Shown piece after piece: positions 1-6,927 of a stretch of DNA of 17,271 nt. This stretch comes from Candidatus Omnitrophota bacterium. Lineage in GTDB: Bacteria > Omnitrophota > Gorgyraeia > Aquiviventales > Aquiviventaceae. Within the stretch, counting starts at the first letter, position 1. Every line of letters begins with the position of its first letter. The stretch is from the NCBI GenBank assembly GCA_016206725.1, contig JACQRA010000153.1, forward strand, positions 1-17,271, in the 5' to 3' direction. The position numbers and the translations under genes were made by a program. The notes under the pieces were generated by a model. It ran no database searches. It had not been told where the DNA came from and was given only the letters and a program-made list of their open reading frames with translations.

Positions 1-1878
1 GAAGAGGACGGCATTGATGTCATCCATGCCCGCTCGCGCGTGCCGGCGTGGATCGGCTATTGGGCGTCTCGACGTACCCGCAAACCGTTTGTGACCACGT
101 GCCACGGATTTTATGCGCCGCATCCAGCCTCTTCGGTGATGATGTGGGGCCGTGTGGTGGTGGTGCCTTCGCAGGCGTTGGGACGCTATCTGATCGATCG
201 CTTCGGCGTGCCGCCGGAGCGGCTGCGCGTCATCCCCCGCGGAGTCGATTTGTCTGAGTTTACCCCCCCACCAAATCATTTGGTGGGGGGGCAACCCCAT
301 GAGGCGCGTCCGTGGCGGATCGGGCTCATCGGACGACTGAGTACGATCAAGGGACACGATGTGGCTCTGCGCGCGTTACATCAGCTCGTCCAGAACAGGC
401 TGGCGGTGCGCCTGTGCGTGGTGGGTGATGCCCCGTCGCACAAACCGCACATCCGCAGCGCGCTTGAGCAGATGAGCCGATCGCTCCAGATCGATCACGC
501 GATTGAGTGGCTGGGAATGCGCCACGATATCCCGGAGGTCTTGCGTTCGCTGGATCTCGTCATCGTCCCCTCGGTCTATCCCGAATCGTTTGGGCGCACC
601 GTCATCGAGGCCCAGGCGGTCGGCGTGCCGGTCGTGGCATCCCGCCTCGGGGCGCTTGCGGACATTATTGAGGAAGGAGAGACCGGTCTGCTCGTGGAGC
701 CCGGCAATCCCACTGCCCTGGCGGCGGCCGTCACGCGACTCCTGAGTGACGACGCCCTTCGCCGGCGCCTCAGTCAGAGTGCGCGCAGCCGGGTTGAGCA
801 ACGCTTCAGCCTTGAGCAGATGGTCGAGGGGTATGAAGCGGTCTATCAGGACTGTGTCACCAATCCTCGCGTCGTCGTGTGGAAATTGAGCGCGATGGGT
901 GATTTTGTGTTGGCCGCTCCCAGCCTGCGGACGATTCGCCGCCGATTTCCCACCTCTCACATCAGCATCGTGGTGGGCCGTGAGCTTCGGGAACTCGCCG
1001 CGCACTGTCCTTACGTCAATGAGGTGATTCTCTATCATCCAAAGCCGCGTGATTGGAGTCGGCAAGTCGTGCGACGCCTCGTGCGGCGGGTTCGTCAGGG
1101 GGCGTTTGATCTCTCAATTGATCTGCAGAACAGCCGCCTGACGCATCTGATGGCATGGTCCTCCGGCGTCCTAAGACGCCTCGGCTACGATCGTCGAGGG
1201 GGTTGGTGCTTGACGCAGCGCGTTCCGCTGCCGAAGGCGGCGATGGATCCGATCGCCCATCAATTCGAGCTGTTGCGCGCCGCCGACATCACGCCGGATG
1301 GCACCAATCTTGAGGTGTGGCCGACTGACGCCGATGAGCAGGCGGCAAGCCGGCTGCTGGCTGAGCAACAGCTCGATTCACGCAAGCCTCTTATCGGCCT
1401 GCATCCTGGAGGGAGCGTTCGATGGCACACCAAGCGGTGGCCGCAAGAGCGATGGGCCGCGTTGTGCGATCGGCTGGCGGATGCCGGCATGCAGGTCGTG
1501 ATCACCGGCAGCGCATCGGAGCAGCCGCTGATCGAGGCGTTGCGGCGTTTGACGCGTTCCAACCCCGCCATCGTCGCGGGACGCACCTCGCTGTTGGAGC
1601 TGGCGTGTCTGATTCGACGCTGCGCCGTCTTCGTCACCCATGACTCGGCCCCCCTGCATCTGGCGGTGGCGATGGGGCGTCCGACCGTCGCGCTGTTCGG
1701 CCCGACGGATGCGAGACGTCACGCCCCCCCCTCGCCACTCGTCCGCGCGCTCTCCAAGAAGGTCTTTTGTAGTCCGTGTTACTCCCCGCGCTGCCGCACC
1801 ATCACCCATGCCTGCATGACCCGCCTCTCCGTCGATGAAGTCTTCGATGCGGTGAAACAATGCGCATCCTCCACCTAA
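1..1878 (+). CDS. GT4-GT9 fusion glycosyltransferase (5' truncated)
   Basis: The reading frame is open from base 1, so the true start lies upstream; the GTG at 40 is only an internal in-frame codon. Of 625 visible residues, about 1-275 form a GT4 (GT-B fold) glycosyltransferase. It shows the THGFY and IPRGVD motifs and the EX7E pair at E195/E203 (PESFGRTVIE). From about residue 290 a GT9 heptosyltransferase domain follows, with MGD at 299-301, HPGGSVRWHTKRW, THDSAPLHLA and a Cys cluster near the end (CSPC...C...CM). Aligned by eye to the next gene, about 80 N-terminal residues are missing. The likely role is adding two sugars to the LPS core at the inner membrane; the acceptor sugars cannot be read from sequence. 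The GT4 half resembles the next gene and looks like a tandem duplicate. A 29-bp palindrome encodes part of the interdomain linker. The end overlaps the next gene by 19 bases. Confidence 0.92.
   Translation, partial: EEDGIDVIHARSRVPAWIGYWASRRTRKPFVTTCHGFYAPHPASSVMMWGRVVVVPSQALGRYLIDRFGVPPERLRVIPRGVDLSEFTPPPNHLVGGQPHEARPWRIGLIGRLSTIKGHDVALRALHQLVQNRLAVRLCVVGDAPSHKPHIRSALEQMSRSLQIDHAIEWLGMRHDIPEVLRSLDLVIVPSVYPESFGRTVIEAQAVGVPVVASRLGALADIIEEGETGLLVEPGNPTALAAAVTRLLSDDALRRRLSQSARSRVEQRFSLEQMVEGYEAVYQDCVTNPRVVVWKLSAMGDFVLAAPSLRTIRRRFPTSHISIVVGRELRELAAHCPYVNEVILYHPKPRDWSRQVVRRLVRRVRQGAFDLSIDLQNSRLTHLMAWSSGVLRRLGYDRRGGWCLTQRVPLPKAAMDPIAHQFELLRAADITPDGTNLEVWPTDADEQAASRLLAEQQLDSRKPLIGLHPGGSVRWHTKRWPQERWAALCDRLADAGMQVVITGSASEQPLIEALRRLTRSNPAIVAGRTSLLELACLIRRCAVFVTHDSAPLHLAVAMGRPTVALFGPTDARRHAPPSPLVRALSKKVFCSPCYSPRCRTITHACMTRLSVDEVFDAVKQCASST
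263..291. repeat. Perfect 29-bp palindrome inside a glycosyltransferase gene
   Basis: Left arm CCCCCCCACCAAAT (263-276) and right arm ATTTGGTGGGGGGG (278-291) are exact reverse complements around a single central C. The stretch is translated as residues 88-97 of the first gene, in the loop between the two Rossmann domains just after the GVD motif. The arms end in runs of C7 and G7. It looks like a small mobile palindrome tolerated in a linker, but no second copy is visible in this window. Confidence 0.85.
1724..1731 (+). repeat. C8 homopolymer tract in the GT9 domain
   Basis: Eight consecutive C residues fall in the GT9 half of the fusion gene and encode the Pro-Pro of a HAPPSP segment. This is the longest G/C run noticed in the window. 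Slippage by one base would disrupt the last 50 or so residues, including the Cys cluster. That this is phase variation is inference. Confidence 0.6.
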
Positions 1879-2966
1879 CTTCCCATCTCAACGTCGGCGG
1901 CATCGCGACGTACATCGCCCAAGTCAGCGAAGGGTTGGTCCGTCGCGGTCATCAGGTCGTGGTCGCCTCCGGCGGTGGGGAACTGGTCTCTCGCCTGAGT
2001 CAGAGCCGGATTCGCCACTGGCCTCTGCCGCTCAATACCAGCGCGGAGTTCAGCCCTCAGGTGGGGTGGGCGTGGTGGCGTCTGTGCCGTCAACTCGCCG
2101 AGGAGCCGGTGGATCTGATTCACGCGCACACGCGCGTCGCGCAGGTGGTTGCGCATGGCCTGTGGCGCCGTCGGGGGATTCCCTACGTGACCACATGGCA
2201 CGGATTTTATCGCGGGCGTCTTTCTCGCCGATGGTGGCCGTGCACGGGTCATCGCACCATCGCGATCAGCGAACCGGTGCGTCGCCATCTGCATGAAGTC
2301 TTTCACGTGCCGTCGGAGCGCATCCGATTGATCCCGCACGGCGTTGACGTCGCCTCGTTCAGCCGGCCGGTTGACGTCACGAGTCATGATCAACTGCGAT
2401 GGTCCTTGGGGCTGCCGGCCAATGGCGTGGTCGTCGGTACGGTGGCTCGTCTGGTGCCGTCCAAAGGGGTCTCGCAGCTCATCGAGGCGTTTCGTCAGAT
2501 CAAGGCGCAGTGTGGCGAGACGATCTTGCTCGTGGTCGGTGATGGGCAGGAGCGCGCTCACCTGGAACAACTTGCTCGACGTCTTGGCGTGCTTGAGGCC
2601 ACGCGCTTTACCGGCATGATGTCCGAGACGAGGACGATCTTATCGCTCATGGATGTGTTTGTCTTCTTGCCGGCTCTCCAAGAAGGCTTCGGCCTCTCGT
2701 TGTTGGAGGCGATGGCATCGGGCAAGCCAATCGTCTCCGTGCGGCGGGGAGGCGGTTCCACCTGGGTGTTGGAGGACCATCACGTGGGCCTCATGGTCGA
2801 ACCGGATCAACCGGAACAACTCGCACGCGCCGTCGTCCAGTTATTACAGGATCGGGCCGAGGCTGGGCGGCTCGGCCAGCAGGCTCAGGCGTTGGCGCGG
2901 GAACGCTATGATCTCTCGCGCGTCCTCGACGAGGTCGAAGCCGTCTATCGAGAGGTTCTCCCATGA
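1860..2966 (+). CDS. GT4 family glycosyltransferase
   Basis: This 368-residue protein has the full GT4 layout. The N-terminal Rossmann domain begins MRILHLTSHLNVGG, a nucleotide-sugar transferase start with a glycine loop for the donor, followed by HAHTRV and TTWHGFY. IPHGVD marks the domain junction near residue 160, and the C-terminal donor-binding domain has VGTVARLVPSKG and the EX7E motif at E275/E283 (EGFGLSLLE). The ATG start sits 19 bases inside the preceding gene and matches the normal family start, so translational coupling is likely. It resembles the GT4 half of the upstream fusion (shared HGFY, GVD and linker layout). It probably transfers a sugar from a nucleotide donor to lipid A-core at the inner membrane face; donor and acceptor are unknown. 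Confidence 0.93.
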   Translation: MRILHLTSHLNVGGIATYIAQVSEGLVRRGHQVVVASGGGELVSRLSQSRIRHWPLPLNTSAEFSPQVGWAWWRLCRQLAEEPVDLIHAHTRVAQVVAHGLWRRRGIPYVTTWHGFYRGRLSRRWWPCTGHRTIAISEPVRRHLHEVFHVPSERIRLIPHGVDVASFSRPVDVTSHDQLRWSLGLPANGVVVGTVARLVPSKGVSQLIEAFRQIKAQCGETILLVVGDGQERAHLEQLARRLGVLEATRFTGMMSETRTILSLMDVFVFLPALQEGFGLSLLEAMASGKPIVSVRRGGGSTWVLEDHHVGLMVEPDQPEQLARAVVQLLQDRAEAGRLGQQAQALARERYDLSRVLDEVEAVYREVLP

Positions 2967-4000
2967 CCCGAATCGTGGTGGTGATGCCGAATTGGTTTGG
3001 CGAAACGCTGTTTGCCACGCCGTTCGTGCGCGCCCTTCGCTCACAACTGCCCAACGCGTTCATTGCGGCGCTCGGTGTCGAGCGGGCGTGCGAGGTCCTG
3101 CAAGGCAATCCCTGTCTCAATGAGCTGGTGCGGTTTGAGACGAGCCTCATGGCGCTGCCGCTGATCCATCGGTTGCGCAGCCGGCAATTCGATACCGCCA
3201 TCATCCTCCGTCGCAGTCTGACGCGCAGCCTCCTGCTGTGCCTGGCAGGAATTCCGAGACAGATTGGCTTTGCGAATCCCAAAAGCGGGTGGCTGCTCGA
3301 TGTTGCTGTTGCCGCCCCCACCGCAACGCTCCACAAGGCCCGCACCTATCTTTCCTTACTCGGTTCGCTGGACATGTCAGTGGATGGACCGTCGCTCTCG
3401 TACGAGTATCACCCGACGGCTGAGGAACGCGAGCAGGCCTCCGCGTTGTTGCGAGCGCGCGGTGTGACAACCCAGCATCCAATGATCGTCGTGCATCCTG
3501 GTGCCAACTGGCCGCATAAACGGTGGTCGGTGGACCGCTTTGCTCAACTAGCACAGCGGTTGGGACAAGACGGTACCGTGGTGATGACCGGCGGGCCTGA
3601 GGACCGGCCGCTGGTGCAGGCGATTGCTCGTCAGATGACGCGCCCACCCGTGATCCTGGCCGGAGAGACGAGTCTTCGACAGCTCGCCGCTTGTCTGGAG
3701 CGTGCCGATGTCGTGGTCTCCAATGATACCGGGGTGCTGCACATCGCGTGCGCCCTGCGCCGGAGCGTCGTCGCGTTGTACGGGCCGACGTCGCCGGCGT
3801 TGACAGGCCCACTCGGCGATCCTTCCCGAACGATCGTGATTCATCATGAGGGCTGTTGCCCAACGATCCCATGTCTCGATCCTCACCATCCAGGGTTTCC
3901 AGGGATGGAAGCCATCACCGTTGATGAAGTGGCTGACGCGGTTCGGCTGCTCCTGTTTCAATCACTCAATCACTCAATCACTCAATCACCTTCTTCGTGA
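2963..4000 (+). CDS. GT9 heptosyltransferase-like (WaaF-like) with Glu in place of the IGD Asp
   Basis: This 345-residue GT9 protein starts at an ATGA overlap with the preceding gene, preceded by GAGAGG. It has the N-terminal strand IVVVMPNWFGE, HPGANWPHKRW from about residue 178 and NDTGVLHIA around D255, the usual ADP-heptose-binding region of the family. NW near the start recalls heptosyltransferase II (WaaF). Where the other three GT9 domains here have G-D, this one has G-E (E14); in WaaC the equivalent Asp13 is the proposed catalytic base. The last 13 or so residues (from QSLNHSIT) are encoded by a TCAATCAC tandem array and are probably not part of the fold. Transfer of a heptose to the LPS inner core is the likely role, though the Glu leaves activity open. 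Confidence 0.9.
   Translation: MTRIVVVMPNWFGETLFATPFVRALRSQLPNAFIAALGVERACEVLQGNPCLNELVRFETSLMALPLIHRLRSRQFDTAIILRRSLTRSLLLCLAGIPRQIGFANPKSGWLLDVAVAAPTATLHKARTYLSLLGSLDMSVDGPSLSYEYHPTAEEREQASALLRARGVTTQHPMIVVHPGANWPHKRWSVDRFAQLAQRLGQDGTVVMTGGPEDRPLVQAIARQMTRPPVILAGETSLRQLAACLERADVVVSNDTGVLHIACALRRSVVALYGPTSPALTGPLGDPSRTIVIHHEGCCPTIPCLDPHHPGFPGMEAITVDEVADAVRLLLFQSLNHSITQSPSS
3958..3989. repeat. Short tandem array, 4 x TCAATCAC
   Basis: Four perfect copies of the 8-bp unit TCAATCAC span exactly 32 bp at the 3' end of the third gene, ending 8 bases before its stop codon. Because 8 is not a multiple of 3, all three phases are translated in succession. The same unit recurs as a four-unit array inside the RHS gene at 16095-16126. 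Confidence 0.9.
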
Positions 4001-4965
4001 TGCGTATCTTGGTCATTGGATTGTCCAACATCGGTGATGCGGTGTTGATGAGTCCGGTCATCCAGCGCCTCGCCGGCGCGTTTCCTACGGCTCGACTCAC
4101 GCTGCTGGTTGGCGAGCGGGCGCGCGTCGTCTTTGAGCGCGATCGGCGTCTGCACCAGGTCGTTTCGTTCGAGGAATTCGAGGGCGTATGGGGAGCGCTT
4201 CGCCTGGTCGGGTGGATGTGGCGCCTGCGTCCCGATGTCCTCGTGGATCTTCGTCAGACGATCCTGCCGCTGTTGTGGCGACCGTGGAAGGCTCTCGCGT
4301 ATTTCTGGCCGATTCCTCGTCGCGTCGTCCATATGCGGGATCGCCATCTGTGGAGATTACAACGGCAAGCTCCATTGCTGCGCTCTGCGGAGCAGAATGG
4401 CACGGCATTGGGGTTGGTGGACGAAGAACGAACGGCTGTGGATCGGTTGATGAATACGTGGAGCGCCGATGGGCACGGACCGCTCGTGGTCATCAGCCCG
4501 GGAGCACGGAGCCACATCAAACGCTGGTATCCGGATCGCGTGGCGCGGGTGGCCGATCGCCTTATCGAGGCCCATCAGGCGACCGTCATCTTCACCGGCG
4601 AGGCTGATGAAGCCGCCTTCATCAATGACATTCTGATGTCCATGCGCCATCGGGCGCATAACACGGCCGGCCGGATGACGCTGCGTCAGGCGGCGGTCTT
4701 GATGCAGCGCGCCACGCTGGTGATGACGAACGACTCCGCCGCCCTGCATGTGGCCTGCGCGGTGGGCGCACCAACGCTCGCCCTCTTCGGCCCGACGGAT
4801 CCTCGGAAATACGGCCCGACCGGGCCGCGTGACCGCGTGATCCAGCGACGGCTCTTCTGCGTGCCCTGCGAACAGTCGCTCTGCCGCTTCCACCACGAAT
4901 GCATGCGTTTCATCTCCGAAGAGGACGTCTACGATGCCGCCTCCCAACTCCTTCGACCAACCTAA
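4000..4965 (+). CDS. GT9 heptosyltransferase-like protein
   Basis: This 321-residue GT9 protein begins MRILVIGLSNIGD with the family Asp at residue 13. The donor-site segment SPGARSHIKRW lies mid-protein, NDSAALHVA follows, then GPTDPRKYGPTGP and a Cys cluster (CVPC...C...CM) like that of the fusion gene. The ATG shares its A with the stop of the previous gene (TGATG). A GTG one codon earlier (3997) is an alternative start; ATG was chosen because it gives the usual family N-terminus. No clear Shine-Dalgarno is present and the upstream bases are the TCAATCAC array, so expression probably depends on coupling. The likely role is transfer of heptose or a related sugar from an ADP-sugar to the LPS core. 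Confidence 0.9.
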   Translation: MRILVIGLSNIGDAVLMSPVIQRLAGAFPTARLTLLVGERARVVFERDRRLHQVVSFEEFEGVWGALRLVGWMWRLRPDVLVDLRQTILPLLWRPWKALAYFWPIPRRVVHMRDRHLWRLQRQAPLLRSAEQNGTALGLVDEERTAVDRLMNTWSADGHGPLVVISPGARSHIKRWYPDRVARVADRLIEAHQATVIFTGEADEAAFINDILMSMRHRAHNTAGRMTLRQAAVLMQRATLVMTNDSAALHVACAVGAPTLALFGPTDPRKYGPTGPRDRVIQRRLFCVPCEQSLCRFHHECMRFISEEDVYDAASQLLRPT

Positions 4966-5959
4966 TCGTCTCCTCATCGTTCGGCTGGATCGGATCGGGG
5001 ATGTGGTGCTGACCACACCGGTCATCCAGCGGCTGCGCGAGGCGTATCCGACGGCCTTCATCGCGATGATGGTGCGTCCCGCCTGCCGCGAGTTACTCGA
5101 GGGCAATCCCTCTCTCAACGAGGTCATCAGCTATGACAAAGACGGTCGGCATCATAGCTGGTGGAGCACCATCCGCTTCGCGTGGGGCCTGCGACACTAT
5201 CAATTCGACACGGCGATCGTCGTGCACCCGACCAGGCGCTCACACTGGATCATCTGGCTGGCGGGTATTCCGAGGCGCATCGGGTATCACCGAAAGGATA
5301 GCTGGTTGCTGACGCATCGCCTGCCGCATCGCAAGCAGGAGGGTTCCAAACATGAGGCCGAGTACGCGATGGAGTTGCTGCAGGTCTTAGGGCTTGAGGC
5401 GTCGCAGACGCTGCGGCCATTTGTTCCGGTGGCCTCGACGCGCGCTCAGGAGGTTGATCAGCGACTTGCTCAGCGAGGCATCAAGGCTGGTGAGACACTC
5501 GTGGCGGTCCATCCATCGGCCAGTTGCCTGTCCAAGCGGTGGATGCCGGATCGCTTCGCCCAGGTCGCCGATCAACTCATCGAAACCTACGGCGTCCGGG
5601 TCGTGCTGATTGCCGGCTCAGGGGACGACGCGCGAAACGCCGAGGCGGTTGAACGCGCAATGCGCCATCGGCCGATCAACATGGCCGGTCAGCTCTCGGT
5701 GGGGGAGCTGGCGGCGTTGTTGAAACGCTGCCGGCTGCTCATCTCGAATGACTCCGGGCCGGTCCACGTCGCGGCGGCCCTCGGAATACCGGGCGTGGCG
5801 CTGTTTGGACGGGCTCAACCGGGGGTCAACGCCGCTCGCTGGCGTCCGCTCGGCCCCCGCCACGTCGTCTTGGACAAATCCGGCCCCTCCCGCTTCACCT
5901 CGATTGACGAACTCACCATCGAGGAAGTCTACGCGGCCGCCACGTCGCTGCTGAGTTGA
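4934..5959 (+). CDS. GT9 heptosyltransferase-like protein
   Basis: This 341-residue protein has the GT9 start LLIVRLDRIGDVVLTTPV (Asp at residue 23), VHPSASCLSKRW mid-protein and SNDSGPVHVA near the C-terminus. Unlike the two relatives in the fusion and the gene before it, it lacks the C-terminal Cys cluster and ends with a shorter, RAQPGVN-containing loop. The ATG at 4934 lies 32 bases inside the preceding gene and is preceded by AGAGGA, a good Shine-Dalgarno. The first 11 residues (MPPPNSFDQPN) are an extension before the fold. It is the fourth GT9 domain of the block, so the organism may build a core with several heptoses or use the fold for other sugars. Confidence 0.9.
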   Translation: MPPPNSFDQPNRLLIVRLDRIGDVVLTTPVIQRLREAYPTAFIAMMVRPACRELLEGNPSLNEVISYDKDGRHHSWWSTIRFAWGLRHYQFDTAIVVHPTRRSHWIIWLAGIPRRIGYHRKDSWLLTHRLPHRKQEGSKHEAEYAMELLQVLGLEASQTLRPFVPVASTRAQEVDQRLAQRGIKAGETLVAVHPSASCLSKRWMPDRFAQVADQLIETYGVRVVLIAGSGDDARNAEAVERAMRHRPINMAGQLSVGELAALLKRCRLLISNDSGPVHVAAALGIPGVALFGRAQPGVNAARWRPLGPRHVVLDKSGPSRFTSIDELTIEEVYAAATSLLS

Positions 5960-5985
5960 CGACACTGAACGGTTTTTGCTAGAAT
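5956..5985 (+). promoter_or_regulatory. Candidate sigma70-type promoter before the DHS-like gene
   Basis: TTGACG (5956-5961) and TAGAAT (5980-5985) are separated by 18 bp, and the -10 is preceded by TGC, giving an extended -10. The -35 overlaps the stop codon of the last glycosyltransferase gene. Transcription would begin near 5991-5993, on or beside the GTG start. Confidence 0.45.
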
Positions 5986-5990
5986 CATAC

Positions 5991-6926
5991 GTGCCTCACC
6001 TGGACTTGACGAAACTCAAGACCTACCCGCTCGCCTCACGCCGCAGCAAAGTCAACATGGCGGCGTTTGCGCGGGTGTGCCGCAAGGGCAGTTCCTTCCG
6101 GCAATTCTACCAGTCTCTCCCGGATTTCCTGGCGGCCCGCGATCTGAAACGGATTGTCCAGGCAATCGTGCAGGCCCACCGTCAGCGCAAGCCCTTCCTC
6201 TGGATGATGGGGGCGCATGTCATCAAAGTCGGCCTCAATCCCTTGCTCATTGACATGGTCCGGCGCAAGGTGATCACGGCGATTGCGCTCAACGGAGCCG
6301 GCGTCATTCACGATTTCGAGTTGGCCTACATGGGTTCCACCTCCGAGGACGTTGCCGCGGCGTTGACCGATGGCTCATTCGGCATGGCCGAAGAGACGCA
6401 TCGGACGATCAACCGCGCCATCCGCGAAGGGGCCAAGCGGGGATGGGGCTTGGGCGAGTCGGTTGGCGCCATGATTCGCAAGCAGCGCATGCCGTATCGC
6501 AACTTGAGTCTGTTGGCGACGTGCCATGAGCTGGGCGTTCCTGTGAGCGTGCACGTGGCGATCGGCACCGACATCATCCATCAACAATCCACGGCTGACG
6601 GGGCGGCGATCGGTCGGGCTTCTCTGGCGGATTTTCACCGATTGGTGACGGTCGTCTCAAAACTGGGCGGTGGTGGGGTGGTCGGCAACGTGGGCTCGGC
6701 GGTGATCTTGCCTGAGGTGTTTTTGAAGGCGGTCTCGATCTCCCGCAACCTGGGCCATGCGGTGAAGGATTTCACGGCGTTTGACTTTGACATGATCCGG
6801 CATTATCGGCCGGCTGAGAACGTGCTGAAACGTCCGACTCTGATGGGCGGGACGGCGATCTCCATCATCGGCCATCATGAGCTGTTGATTCCGCTGCTCC
6901 TTCGCGCCGTGACTGAACAACTCTAA
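5991..6926 (+). CDS. Deoxyhypusine-synthase-like protein
   Basis: This 311-residue protein belongs to the deoxyhypusine synthase fold. It shows GAHVIKVGLNPLLIDM and the following ALNGAGVIHDFE, the NAD-binding and active-site landmarks of that family, then GSAVILPEVFLKA later on. True deoxyhypusine synthase modifies eIF5A, which bacteria lack. The lysine-containing active-site motif of the eukaryotic enzyme is not evident, so the substrate is probably a polyamine or another amine and remains unknown. It sits between heptosyltransferases and heptose kinase, hinting at an envelope-related role. The start is uncertain: GTG 5991 gives the usual LDLTKLKTYPL N-terminus, TTG 5976 would add five residues, and neither has a Shine-Dalgarno. 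Confidence 0.85.
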   Translation: MPHLDLTKLKTYPLASRRSKVNMAAFARVCRKGSSFRQFYQSLPDFLAARDLKRIVQAIVQAHRQRKPFLWMMGAHVIKVGLNPLLIDMVRRKVITAIALNGAGVIHDFELAYMGSTSEDVAAALTDGSFGMAEETHRTINRAIREGAKRGWGLGESVGAMIRKQRMPYRNLSLLATCHELGVPVSVHVAIGTDIIHQQSTADGAAIGRASLADFHRLVTVVSKLGGGGVVGNVGSAVILPEVFLKAVSISRNLGHAVKDFTAFDFDMIRHYRPAENVLKRPTLMGGTAISIIGHHELLIPLLLRAVTEQL

Positions 6927-6927
6927 T

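Noticed and set aside
376..1065. 229-codon minus-strand open frame within the first glycosyltransferase gene
   Set aside because: It lies opposite clear GT4 motifs and shows no domain of its own.
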